Source: Parapusillimonas sp013416435 (lineage in GTDB: Bacteria; Pseudomonadota; Gammaproteobacteria; Burkholderiales; Burkholderiaceae_B). From it: a DNA stretch of 64,000 nt. The first letter of the stretch is position 1. Each line of letters begins with the position of its first letter. Shown in pieces: positions 26,358-34,901 of this stretch. The notes beneath the pieces are model-generated. The model searched no databases. It was not told where the DNA came from and saw only the letters and a program-made list of their open reading frames with translations. Where the stretch lies: positions 3,720,001-3,784,000 of the forward strand of contig NZ_CP197474.1 of assembly GCF_052180245.1 (NCBI RefSeq). Direction: 5' to 3'. A program made the position numbers and the translations under genes.

Positions 26358-27443
26358 TCACATCTTCCTGGCAACGACCGTGGGGATCTTTCCGGACATA
26401 TCGCGCGGCAGCGACGCCACGTTGACCGCCATGCGCTGCGCGATCTCGTGGTAGGCGCGGGCGGCCTCGCCTTCCGGCTCGGCCACCACCGTGGGTTTTC
26501 CGGAGTCGGTCTGCGTGCGGATGCTAAGCTGCAGGGGCAGGGATCCCAGCCAGGGCAGGTTTTCCTTGGCGGCCAGGTCGCGCCCGCCGTGCTCTCCGAA
26601 AATCGGCTCGGCATGCCCACAGTTCGTGCAGATGTGGACAGACATGTTCTCGATGATGCCTAGAACGGGCACATTCACCTTCTGGAACATTTTCAAACCT
26701 TTTACCGCGTCCGCCAGCGCCAGGTCTTGCGGCGTAGTGACAATGACCGCGCCGGTGAGAGGCACTTTTTGCGCCAGGGTCAGTGCGATGTCGCCCGTGC
26801 CCGGAGGCATGTCAACGATCAGATAGTCCAGATCGGACCAAGCGGTTTGTGTCAGCAGTTGCAACAGCGCCTGGGTGGCCATCGGGCCGCGCCAGATGGC
26901 CGGGGCGTCGCCGTCGATGAGGAAGCCGATGGAATTGGCCTGCAGGCCATGGCCCGACAAAGGCTCCATGCGTTTGTCGTCCAGGATGCGGGGACGGCCC
27001 GAAAGCCCCAGCATGATGGGGACGCTGGGCCCATAGATGTCGGCGTCTACCAAGCCTACGCGCGCGCCCTGAGCCGACAGCGCCAGCGCCACGTTCACCG
27101 CCGTGGTGCTCTTGCCCACGCCGCCCTTGCCGGACGCGACCGCAATAATGTTGCGCACGCCAGGCAAAGGCCGCAGGCCCGCCTGAACCGCATGGGTTTC
27201 CACTTTGCTCGCGACTTTCAACACACCAAGCTTGGCGCCGAAGCTGGCCAGGGCCGTTTCAATACGTTTCCTCAATTCCTCTTCCCCATTGTGCAATGGA
27301 TAACCGAGGGGTACAGTGATACTTGCGGTATCCCCCTCGATCTCGATTTCGGTATTCTTGCTGGTTACCGGCAACTTTTTCTTCGTACCGGGGTCAGTAA
27401 CTTCAGACAGCGCAGAAAGTACCTGTTCAGGATTTAAGCTCAT
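26358..27443 (-). CDS. mrp: Mrp/ApbC iron-sulfur cluster carrier ATPase
   Basis: 361 residues. An N-terminal MIP18/DUF59-like domain (about 5-85) is followed by a deviant Walker A P-loop SGKGGVGKST (about 104-113). A CxxC pair (ICTNCGHAEP, about residue 275) bridges an Fe-S cluster between subunits. It transfers Fe-S clusters to apo-proteins in the cytoplasm. Head of the mrp-tamA-tamB run and divergent from a small membrane-protein gene. Confidence 0.95.
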   Translation of the reverse strand: MSLNPEQVLSALSEVTDPGTKKKLPVTSKNTEIEIEGDTASITVPLGYPLHNGEEELRKRIETALASFGAKLGVLKVASKVETHAVQAGLRPLPGVRNIIAVASGKGGVGKSTTAVNVALALSAQGARVGLVDADIYGPSVPIMLGLSGRPRILDDKRMEPLSGHGLQANSIGFLIDGDAPAIWRGPMATQALLQLLTQTAWSDLDYLIVDMPPGTGDIALTLAQKVPLTGAVIVTTPQDLALADAVKGLKMFQKVNVPVLGIIENMSVHICTNCGHAEPIFGEHGGRDLAAKENLPWLGSLPLQLSIRTQTDSGKPTVVAEPEGEAARAYHEIAQRMAVNVASLPRDMSGKIPTVVARKM

Positions 27444-27534
27444 ATCAATAGGCCTTGCGTCAAAATTGCAATCAAGCCTTAAGAATAGCGGATTGAGGGA
27501 ATTATTTTCCCCAAAAGGGGTCTACGTAAACAAG

Positions 27535-27783
27535 ATGAATACATTTAATCAGATTATCCGTGGTGTCCTGTTTTTCGTGCTGGCGATTTTCGGCATGATC
27601 ATGGCATTCATTTTCATGGTTTCCACCGCCATCGCCGTGGCCATCCTGTATGTCGTCGCCCGCATCAAGGGCAGGCCGTTCGGCGTACGAGCCTACTGGG
27701 AAGAACGCCGCCACCCCACGGGCGCCAAGGCCGCGTTCAACACCAAAGACGTCACCGACGTCGAAATGCGGGAAATCCCCTGA
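27535..27783 (+). CDS. Small hydrophobic membrane protein, unknown function
   Basis: 82 residues starting MNTFNQIIRG. One long or two short transmembrane helices (about 8-42: VLFFVLAIFGMIMAFIFM...) are followed by a cytosolic basic tail with ARIKGRPFGVRAYWEERR. I do not recognise a characterised family. It lies between divergent mrp and co-directional metG. CAAG just before ATG 27535 is a weak ribosome binding site; the open frame upstream (from 27316) is antisense to mrp. Confidence 0.7.
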   Translation: MNTFNQIIRGVLFFVLAIFGMIMAFIFMVSTAIAVAILYVVARIKGRPFGVRAYWEERRHPTGAKAAFNTKDVTDVEMREIP

Positions 27784-27878
27784 AACCGGGCGGAACGCCC
27801 GCTTATCATACCCAGCGCGCCACGCATTAGACAGCGCGTAAACGAAACTTAACAATTGCACACCGCTGGAAGCAGCGT

Positions 27879-28010
27879 GGGGTCGGACCCGGTATCGGGT
27901 CCGACCCCAAACCGTTGGCCAGGGGTCAGACCCCGAATGGGGTCTGACCCCCATAGCAACCCATATCCGCCCTGTTGCCCGGGGTCAGACCCCGTACGGG
28001 GTCTGACCCC
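27879..28010. repeat. Three palindromic repeats upstream of metG
   Basis: Copies at 27879-27908, 27922-27951 and 27981-28010 fill most of the 322-bp gap before metG. The first has TCGGA/TCCGA in place of TCAGA/TCTGA in both arms and an altered centre, and remains self-complementary. The remaining 95 bp before metG show no clear promoter or ribosome binding site. Confidence 0.93.
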
Positions 28011-28105
28011 ACAAGCCCCCCAGGGCCTCACCCCAAGCAAGGTCTCCGGGAAAGCCCTAAAATCGCCTTTCACCCTCCCGCTCACTTTCTTAAATACTCT
28101 TTCAC

Positions 28106-30178
28106 ATGTCGCGCACGATTTTTGTCACCACGGCACTGCCATACGCCAACGGCTCCTTTCATATTGGCCACATCATGGAATACATCCAGGCCGATATCTG
28201 GGTACGGTCGATGCGAATGTCGGGCCACACCGTGCATTTCGTGGGCGCGGACGACGCCCATGGCGCGCCCATCATGCTGAAAGCCGAAAGCGAGGGCATC
28301 ACCCCCCAGGCGCTGGTTGCGCGCTATGCCAGCGAGCGCCCGCAGTACCTGAACGGTTTCCACATCAAGTTTGACCACTGGCACTCCACCGACACGCCGG
28401 AAAATGTCGAGCTCTCGCAGGACATCTATCGCCGTCTCAAGGCGGCGGGCTTCATCGAAACCCGGACCATCGAACAGTTCTACGACCCGGTCAAAGGCAT
28501 GTTCCTGCCCGACCGCTACATCAAGGGCGAATGCCCGCGCTGCCATGCCAAGGACCAGTACGGCGACTCCTGCGAAGTCTGCAGCGCCGTCTACGCCCCC
28601 ACGGAACTGATCAGCCCGTATTCCACTCTGACCAAGGCAACGCCCGTCCTCAAGTCGTCGGAGCACTTTTTCTTCAAGCTGTCGGACCCGCGCTGCGTTG
28701 AATTCCTGCAAAGCTGGACCACCGGCACCAACCGCAGCGGCAGCAAGCGCCTGCAGGCCGAAGTGCTGGCCAAGACCCGCGAATGGCTGGGCACAGGCGA
28801 CGCCGACGGCGAAGCGAACCTGGCCGACTGGGACATCTCGCGCGACGAACCCTATTTCGGCATCCCCATCCCCGATGCGCCGGGCAAATATTTCTACGTC
28901 TGGCTGGATGCGCCGGTGGGCTACCTGGCATCGCTCAAAGCGTATTGCAATAAGGAAGGCCTGGATTTCGATGCGCTGCTGGATCCGCAAGGCGACACCG
29001 AGCAATTCCACTTCATCGGCAAGGACATCGTCTACTTTCACGCGCTGTTCTGGCCGGCAATGCTGCAGTTTTCCAACCTGAAGACGCCCGACGGCCTGCA
29101 CGTCCATGGCTTCATCACCGTCAGCGGCGAAAAAATGTCCAAAAGCCGCGGTACCGGCATTTCGCCGCTGCGCTACCTGGAAATCGGCATGAATCCCGAA
29201 TGGCTGCGCTACTACATCGCCGCCAAGCTCAACTCGCATGTCGAAGACCTGGACTTCAACCCCGACGATTTCATCGCGCGGGTCAATAGCGATCTCATCG
29301 GCAAGTACGTGAACATCGCCAGCCGCGCGGCCAACTTCATCAGCAAGCATTTCGACGGCAAGCTGGCCTATCTGGGCGACACGCAGGCGCTCGCCCAGGA
29401 ATTGACGCAGGTCGCCGACAAAGTCCGCCAGGATTTCGAGAATCGCGAATACGGCCGCGCCATCCGCCAGATCATGGCCCATGCCGACGCCATCAACCAG
29501 GCCTTCGACGCGGCCCAGCCCTGGATCATGGCCAAAGGCATCGGGGCAGCCTCCGAAGACCAGAAAGCCGCGCTGCAGGACGTCTGTTCACGGGCCTTGG
29601 CTGGCTTCAAGGCGCTTTCCGTCATGCTGACTCCGGTGCTGCCCGTCCTGACAACCCGGGTGGCGCAAGACCTGTTCGGCGCCGACGCCGGCTTCCAATG
29701 GCCCGACGCCGCGGCCTTGCCCGAGCGCATCGCGCCGTTCAAACACCTGATGCAGCGCGTGGAACCGAAAATGCTGGACGATCTTTTCGAACCGCCCGCC
29801 GAACCCGTCCCGACACCGGGCGGCGAAGCACTGGCCGAAACCATAGACATCAAGGATTTCGCCAAGGTGGACCTGCGCATTGCGCGCATCGTCGACTGCC
29901 AGGAAGTCGACGGCTCGGACAAATTGCTGCGCCTGACGCTGGATGTCGGCGAGGGGCGCCATCGCCAGGTGTTCTCGGGCATCAAGTCCGCCTATTCGCC
30001 CGCCGACCTGAAAGACAAGCTGACCGTGCTCGTGGCCAATCTGGCGCCCAGGAAAATGCGGTTCGGCGTCTCCGAAGGCATGGTCCTGGCGGCCAGCCAC
30101 AACGACGAAAAGGTCGATGCCGGCATCTACATCCTGGAACCCTGGCCCGGGGCCCGGCCCGGCATGCGGATCAACTAA
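28106..30178 (+). CDS. metG: Methionyl-tRNA synthetase
   Basis: 690 residues, class I synthetase. The HIGH signature is H19-I-G-H22 and KMSKS lies in GEKMSKSRGTG (about 345). The zinc knuckle is CPRCHAKDQYGDSCEVC (about 146-162). The C-terminal tRNA-binding (Arc1p/Trbp111-like) domain (about 585-690) is present, with KDFAKVDLRIARI. Downstream of a cluster of palindromic repeats, 19 nt before the CDF gene start region. Confidence 0.98.
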   Translation: MSRTIFVTTALPYANGSFHIGHIMEYIQADIWVRSMRMSGHTVHFVGADDAHGAPIMLKAESEGITPQALVARYASERPQYLNGFHIKFDHWHSTDTPENVELSQDIYRRLKAAGFIETRTIEQFYDPVKGMFLPDRYIKGECPRCHAKDQYGDSCEVCSAVYAPTELISPYSTLTKATPVLKSSEHFFFKLSDPRCVEFLQSWTTGTNRSGSKRLQAEVLAKTREWLGTGDADGEANLADWDISRDEPYFGIPIPDAPGKYFYVWLDAPVGYLASLKAYCNKEGLDFDALLDPQGDTEQFHFIGKDIVYFHALFWPAMLQFSNLKTPDGLHVHGFITVSGEKMSKSRGTGISPLRYLEIGMNPEWLRYYIAAKLNSHVEDLDFNPDDFIARVNSDLIGKYVNIASRAANFISKHFDGKLAYLGDTQALAQELTQVADKVRQDFENREYGRAIRQIMAHADAINQAFDAAQPWIMAKGIGAASEDQKAALQDVCSRALAGFKALSVMLTPVLPVLTTRVAQDLFGADAGFQWPDAAALPERIAPFKHLMQRVEPKMLDDLFEPPAEPVPTPGGEALAETIDIKDFAKVDLRIARIVDCQEVDGSDKLLRLTLDVGEGRHRQVFSGIKSAYSPADLKDKLTVLVANLAPRKMRFGVSEGMVLAASHNDEKVDAGIYILEPWPGARPGMRIN

Positions 30179-30205
30179 GGTCCATCAACACTGAAGGTGG
30201 GGGCA

Positions 30206-31117
30206 ATGCGCTTCGATGCCGATCGCCAGGTGGCCGGATACCGCAGCACCATGGTCAGCGTCCTGGTCAATCTATCGCTGACCGCCCTCCAACTGGCCGT
30301 CGGCCTGTTCGCCCATTCGCAGGCCCTGGTGGCGGATGCCTTGCATTCGCTGTCAGACCTGCTGTCGGACGGCATCGTCCTGTTTGCCAACAAACATAGC
30401 CAAAAGGCGCCCGACGCCGAGCATCCCTACGGCCACCATCGCTTCGAGACTGCGGCCGCCCTGGCCGTGGGCGCCCTGCTGCTGGCCGTCGGAGCGGGCA
30501 TGCTGTGGTCGAGCTTCGGAGCGCTCCAGACGCCCGCCACCGTCCCCGAAGTGCATGGCATCGCGCTGGCCATCGCCCTGCTTACGCTGCTGTGCAAGGA
30601 GCTCCTGTTCCGCTACTTGCTGCGAGTCGCCCGGCGCGTCCGCTCGTCCATGCTGGCCGCCAACGCATGGCATGCCCGGTCGGATGCCGCCTCTTCCCTG
30701 GTGGTCGCAGTCGGCATCCTGGCCAATCTGGCCGGCTTTCATCTTGCGGATCCGCTGGCGGCACTCATCGTCGGACTGATGATCATGCGCATGGGCTGGA
30801 AGTTCTTCTACAGCGCCTTCAACGACTTGACCGATGCGGCGGTGGACGAACAGACCGAGGCCAGGATACGGCAGCATCTGGTTTCCACACCAGGCGTACA
30901 CAATGTGCATGGCCTGAAGACCCGCAAGATGGGCGACATGATATGGGTCGAGGTCGACCTGGAGATGGACGGCCGGCTGACCATAGAGCAAGGCCATGCC
31001 ATCGCCGTGGAGGCGCGCCGCCGGGTCATGCAGCACGAGCCCGTGCTGGATGTCACCACGCATTTCGATCCGGTCAGGATAGAAACCATGGCGGATTCCC
31101 GGGACATCCTCGGCTAG
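30206..31117 (+). CDS. Cation diffusion facilitator (CDF) metal efflux transporter
   Basis: 303 residues with six transmembrane helices. The metal-site motifs are ALVADALHSLSDLLSD (helix II, HxxxD) and NAWHARSDAASS (helix V). A cytosolic ferredoxin-like C-terminal domain (about 210-300) contains VHNVHGLKTRKMGD. It exports divalent cations (Zn, Fe, Mn or Co) against protons; specificity not determined. ATG 30206 with AAGGTGGGGG upstream is preferred to GTG 30197. It starts 27 nt after metG. Confidence 0.92.
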   Translation: MRFDADRQVAGYRSTMVSVLVNLSLTALQLAVGLFAHSQALVADALHSLSDLLSDGIVLFANKHSQKAPDAEHPYGHHRFETAAALAVGALLLAVGAGMLWSSFGALQTPATVPEVHGIALAIALLTLLCKELLFRYLLRVARRVRSSMLAANAWHARSDAASSLVVAVGILANLAGFHLADPLAALIVGLMIMRMGWKFFYSAFNDLTDAAVDEQTEARIRQHLVSTPGVHNVHGLKTRKMGDMIWVEVDLEMDGRLTIEQGHAIAVEARRRVMQHEPVLDVTTHFDPVRIETMADSRDILG

Positions 31118-31137
31118 GGCTGTCAACAGCGGAGGCG

Positions 31138-31189
31138 GGGGTCAGACCCCGTATGGGGTCTGACCCCTCCCCGTATGGGGTCTGGCCCC
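31138..31189. repeat. Palindromic repeat between convergent CDF and hemolysin-III genes
   Basis: A copy at 31138-31167 (centre GTAT) and a partial second copy at 31168-31189 directly abutting it. Confidence 0.92.
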
Positions 31190-31208
31190 TGCGTTAACAG
31201 GCCCTAAT

Positions 31209-31829
31209 TCAAGCGACGTACGCGAGCACCGTGAAGTAGTGGCAGGCGCTGCCCGCCAGCACGAACAGATGCCACACACCGTGCCCGTAGGCCCATTTCT
31301 CGTCGGTGGCGTAGAAGACGATGCCGCCCGTGTAGACCAGGCCGCCCAAGGCCAGCCAGCGAAAGCCTTCCCACGTCAGCGCATCGACCAGCGGCGCCAC
31401 CGCAATGAGGGCAAGCCAGCCCATGGCCACATACAGTATCAATGAGAACACGCGCAAGCCCCGGGCCAGCCAGATCTCCTGCACGATGCCCACCAGCGCC
31501 AGGCCCCACACGGTGCCGAACAGCGACCAGCCCCATGGGCCCCGCAGGCTGACCAGCGCAAAAGGCGTATAGCTGCCGGCTATCAACAGATAGATGGCGC
31601 AATGATCGAACTTGCACCAGATGCGCTTGGCGCGTCCGCGCAGGCTGTGATACAGGGTCGAGGCCAGGTACAGCCACAGCAGCATTGCCCCGTAGATGCT
31701 GAAACTCACGACCTTCCATGGGTCTCCCGCCAGCGCGCCCTGAACGATCAGGAAGATGCCTCCGGCCAGCGCGACGATCGCGCCTGCAAGATGGGTAAAA
31801 CTGTTGAAGCGCTCGCCTTCAGGCCACAT
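31209..31829 (-). CDS. Hemolysin III / PAQR-family membrane protein
   Basis: 206 residues and seven transmembrane helices. Family hallmarks are the N-terminal E-RFNSFTHLAGA, the STLYHSL motif (Ser-His), KFDHCAIYLLIAGSYTPF (Asp-His) and the C-terminal HGVWHLFVLAGSACHY (two His). These residues form the zinc site of the PAQR/hydrolase-like superfamily. Function in bacteria is unsettled, being linked to membrane homeostasis. The 172-bp gap to the next gene shows nothing recognisable. Confidence 0.93.
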   Translation of the reverse strand: MWPEGERFNSFTHLAGAIVALAGGIFLIVQGALAGDPWKVVSFSIYGAMLLWLYLASTLYHSLRGRAKRIWCKFDHCAIYLLIAGSYTPFALVSLRGPWGWSLFGTVWGLALVGIVQEIWLARGLRVFSLILYVAMGWLALIAVAPLVDALTWEGFRWLALGGLVYTGGIVFYATDEKWAYGHGVWHLFVLAGSACHYFTVLAYVA

Positions 31830-32002
31830 GCCTTCCGCTCCGAATGAATTCGATGATGGAAAAACGCCACTATGACGGGTTCCGGCCAGTCATAAGCTCA
31901 TGACCACACGGGAAATATGCTTATTCGCTTTTGTTCGTTCTGCTCATCGACGCTTTTCAATAGACTCCAGGGAACGCCCTCTTATTCGAAACAGGTATAT
32001 TG

Positions 32003-32569
32003 ATGAGCCGCCTTACAATCCACACCGTAGATTCCGCCCCCGAAGCCGCCCGCGAGCGCGTCGAGGCCGCCCAGAAAGCGAACGGCTTCCTGCCGAACCT
32101 CATCGGCGTGCTGGCCAATGCTCCCGCCGCCCTTGAAACCTACCAGGTCGTTGGCGCCATCAATGGCCGCAGCAGTCTCAGCCCGGTGGAGCGCGAAGTC
32201 GTCCAGATCACGGCCGCTACGCTGAATGACTGCGGCTTCTGCGTTGCCGGACACACCAAGCTGTCCCTGAAGAAGCTCCAGATGCCCGAAGCGGTGGTCG
32301 ATGCGCTGCGCAAGGTCGAAGCCATCGATGACCCCAAGCTCGATGCCCTGGCGCGCTTCAGCGTCGCCGTCATCGAAAAGAAAGGCCAGGTATCCGATGA
32401 GGACCTGGCCGCCTTCCGCGCCGCCGGCTATGGCGATCAGCAGGCGCTGGAAGTCGTGCTCGGCGTAAGCCTGGCCACCTTGTGCAACTATGCCAACAGC
32501 CTGGCCCGAACTCCCATCAATCCCGAGCTGCAGCCTTACGCCAACCCCGAGCTCACCGCATTCGCCTGA
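32003..32569 (+). CDS. AhpD-like carboxymuconolactone-decarboxylase-family protein
   Basis: 188 residues, all-helical AhpD fold with redox motif C77-G-F-C80-VAGH84, as in alkylhydroperoxidase-like proteins. It probably acts as a thiol peroxidase or disulfide reductant in the cytoplasm. ATG 32003 is chosen over the TTG immediately before. First gene of a co-directional run: a flavoprotein 20 nt downstream, then rubredoxin and an ABC importer. The redox partners suggest protection or electron supply in one oxidative pathway (inference). Confidence 0.88.
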   Translation: MSRLTIHTVDSAPEAARERVEAAQKANGFLPNLIGVLANAPAALETYQVVGAINGRSSLSPVEREVVQITAATLNDCGFCVAGHTKLSLKKLQMPEAVVDALRKVEAIDDPKLDALARFSVAVIEKKGQVSDEDLAAFRAAGYGDQQALEVVLGVSLATLCNYANSLARTPINPELQPYANPELTAFA

Positions 32570-32589
32570 TCGGCGAACGAATACCAGCC

Positions 32590-33711
32590 ATGACTACGAC
32601 AACCCAGGCGGATGCCCTGATCGACTCGGTCGCGGCGCTGATCAAGACGGATCTCGCCCCCATCAGCGCCGCGGTGGACCAGGAAGGACGCTATCCCATC
32701 GAATTCCTTCGCAAACTGGCCGACGCCGGCGGCTTCGCGGCAGCCGTGCCAAAAGCCTACGGCGGGCTCGCGCTGGGGCTCGCCCCGCAGATCCATGTCA
32801 TCAGCGAAGTGGGCCGCGAGTGCGGCTCCACCGCCTTCCTGGTGTGGTGCCAGAGCACCTGCGCCCTCTATTTGCTGCGTTCGCCGAACGAAGCCGTGCG
32901 CGAGCGCTATCTGCGGGCAGTGGCCTCAGGCGAAATCCTGGCGGGTACCGGCATGTCCAATACCGTCAAGCACCTGGCGGGCATCGAGAACATACACCTC
33001 AAGGCGCGGCGAAATGCCGATGGCTACATGGTATCCGGTTCTTTGCCATGGGTGTCGAATGTCGGTGAAGCGCATCTTGCCATCGTCGCGGCATCGGTGG
33101 AGGACGGCGGCTACGTGATGTTCGCCGTGCACGGCGACGCCGAAGGCGTGAGCCTGCATCCCTGCCCCGAGTTCTCCGGCCTGGAGGGCACGCAAACGCT
33201 CAACATCCGCATGAAGGAAGTTTTCATCCCCAATGGCGACGTGCTCGCGCACCCTGACCAGTTCGGGGCCTACATGGCAAGCATAAAGCCCGCCTTCGTG
33301 CTGGGCCAGCTCGGCATGGGGTTCGGCGTGACCGACGGCTCGCTGCGCACCATTCGTGAAAGCAACGTCGCCGGCGCTCACGTCAACCAGTTCCTGGATG
33401 ATCAGGGCGATGCGCTGGCCAATGAAGCGGCCGCATTGAAAGCCAACGCAGTGCGCTTGTCCCAACAGGCAGACGCCGACGCCGCCGCGCTCATCGATGT
33501 GTTGCGTTTGCGCCTTGCCACATCGGAACTCACTCTGCGGGCAGCGAACTCGGCCGTGCTGCATGCCGGCGCGAAGGGATACCTGATGCGCCATCCGGCG
33601 CAGCGCCGCCTGCGCGAAGCCGTTTTCGTGGCCATCGTCACGCCGGCGCTCAAGCATTTGCGCAAGGAAATCCATGCGCTGGAGCAAGCCGCGGAGGCCT
33701 ACGCAGCATGA
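32590..33711 (+). CDS. Acyl-CoA-dehydrogenase-family flavoprotein
   Basis: 373 residues. The three-domain ACAD fold is recognisable: helical N-terminus, middle beta domain with GTGMSNTVKHLAGIE and SGSLPWVSNV, and a C-terminal four-helix domain. Whether it is a dehydrogenase on CoA esters or a flavin-dependent monooxygenase of the DszC/SfnB type is not clear. The neighbouring rubredoxin and sulfonate-type importer favour an oxygenase or desulfonylation role (inference). The stop overlaps the rubredoxin ATG. Confidence 0.85.
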   Translation: MTTTTQADALIDSVAALIKTDLAPISAAVDQEGRYPIEFLRKLADAGGFAAAVPKAYGGLALGLAPQIHVISEVGRECGSTAFLVWCQSTCALYLLRSPNEAVRERYLRAVASGEILAGTGMSNTVKHLAGIENIHLKARRNADGYMVSGSLPWVSNVGEAHLAIVAASVEDGGYVMFAVHGDAEGVSLHPCPEFSGLEGTQTLNIRMKEVFIPNGDVLAHPDQFGAYMASIKPAFVLGQLGMGFGVTDGSLRTIRESNVAGAHVNQFLDDQGDALANEAAALKANAVRLSQQADADAAALIDVLRLRLATSELTLRAANSAVLHAGAKGYLMRHPAQRRLREAVFVAIVTPALKHLRKEIHALEQAAEAYAA

Positions 33712-33875
33712 GCCGCCAATGGATGTGCGGCCCTTGCGGCCTGATCTACGACGAATCGGCCGGCATGCCCGAGCACGGCATCGCCGCCGGCACCCGTTTC
33801 GAAGACATTCCCGACGATTGGATATGCCCCGATTGCGGCGTCACCAAGGCCGATTTTTACCTGTTGCCGGACTAA
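33708..33875 (+). CDS. Rubredoxin
   Basis: 55 residues. The four iron ligands are in MCGPCGLIYDE (C7, C10) and ICPDCGV (C41, C44 by eye). The W-M-C-x-x-C-G-x-I-Y-D start is typical. It carries single electrons. ATG 33708 overlaps the flavoprotein stop (ATGA), so the pair is translationally coupled, and the rubredoxin is likely the electron partner of that flavoprotein or the AhpD-like protein. A palindromic repeat starts at the very next base after the TAA. Confidence 0.95.
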   Translation: MSRQWMCGPCGLIYDESAGMPEHGIAAGTRFEDIPDDWICPDCGVTKADFYLLPD

Positions 33876-34040
33876 GGGGTCAGACCCCGTACGGGGTCTG
33901 ACCCCAACCGATCCAAGCCAGGGGTCGGACCCCGCATGAGGTCTGACCCCAGCCAATCCAAGCCAGGGGTCGGACCCCGCATGAGGTCTGACCCCAGCCA
34001 ATCCAAGCCAGGGGTCGGACCCCGTACGGGGTCCGACCCC
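33876..34040. repeat. Tandem array of four palindromic repeats
   Basis: Copies at 33876-33905, 33921-33950, 33966-33995 and 34011-34040 recur every 45 bp with a near-constant 15-bp linker (CAATCCAAGCCA core). Copies 2 and 3 are identical and carry mismatched arms (TCGGA with TCTGA). Copy 4 is perfect with TCGGA/TCCGA. The array lies between rubredoxin and the ABC ATPase gene. Confidence 0.95.
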
Positions 34041-34059
34041 ACATAACGCAGCTAACGAC

Positions 34060-34872
34060 ATGAACACAACACGCAGCGCGGCGGCCATTCTGGAAGCAGA
34101 CGATATCCACCTGGGCTACCATCGCCCTGGCACCGCTCCACATACGGTGCTGCGCAATTTCTCGCTGCGTCTCATGCCCGGTGAAGTCATTGCCGTCCTG
34201 GGCCCAAGCGGCGTGGGCAAGTCCTCGCTGCTGCGCGTGCTAGCCGGCCTGCAGCAGGCCGACCGCGGCAGCGTACGGATCAACGGCGAACCCCTGAAAG
34301 GGCCGCATCCCCGATCCAGCTTCGTCTTCCAGGACCCCAGCCTGCTGCCGTGGCTGACCCTGGAAGAAAACGTGGCGTTCGGCCTGGACTTCAAGCATCA
34401 ACCGGATATCGCCAAGGATGAAAAGCGGGCAAGGGTGCGCGCAGCCATCGACGAAACAGGCTTGCAGGGCGCCGATGCCCGCTATCCGTCGGAGCTTTCC
34501 GGCGGCATGGCACAACGCGCCGCGCTTGCGCGGAGCCTGGCCCGACAGCCCGAAATCCTGCTGCTGGACGAACCTTTCAGCGCACTGGACGAAATCACGC
34601 GCGGCGACATGCAGGCCCTGCTGCAAAAGATCACCGCTCATCATGGCACAGCCGCCGTCCTGGTCACGCACGATATCGACGAAGCCCTGATCCTGGCGGA
34701 CCGCATCGTCCTGATCGGCGACAGCCCCGGCCGCAAGATCGGCGAATGGACGCTCACCGCCGAACACCCTCGCGACCCGCTCGAACCCGGGCTGAGCGGG
34801 ATACGCCTGGAAATCATGAAGCTGCTGCGTGAAACCCGCCGGGCGACAAGCCCTATCGAAACCGCGGCATAG
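34060..34872 (+). CDS. ABC transporter ATP-binding protein, NitT/TauT (SsuB-like) type
   Basis: 270 residues. Walker A GPSGVGKSS (about 48-56), Q-loop FVFQDPSLLPWLTLEEN, signature LSGGMAQRAALARS, Walker B ILLLDEPFSALDE and switch His in VLVTHDIDEAL. The PSLLPW segment is typical of the nitrate/taurine/aliphatic sulfonate group. It energises the importer formed with the two genes that follow. A four-copy repeat array separates it from rubredoxin. Confidence 0.93.
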   Translation: MNTTRSAAAILEADDIHLGYHRPGTAPHTVLRNFSLRLMPGEVIAVLGPSGVGKSSLLRVLAGLQQADRGSVRINGEPLKGPHPRSSFVFQDPSLLPWLTLEENVAFGLDFKHQPDIAKDEKRARVRAAIDETGLQGADARYPSELSGGMAQRAALARSLARQPEILLLDEPFSALDEITRGDMQALLQKITAHHGTAAVLVTHDIDEALILADRIVLIGDSPGRKIGEWTLTAEHPRDPLEPGLSGIRLEIMKLLRETRRATSPIETAA

Positions 34873-34901
34873 CGCCGTAACGTCTCCCCAAGGAGCATTG
34901 C

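Noticed and set aside
33876..34040. Regularly spaced repeats resembling a CRISPR array
   Set aside because: The 'spacers' are the same 15-bp sequence each time, the repeat is a self-complementary palindrome found elsewhere singly, and no cas genes are present.
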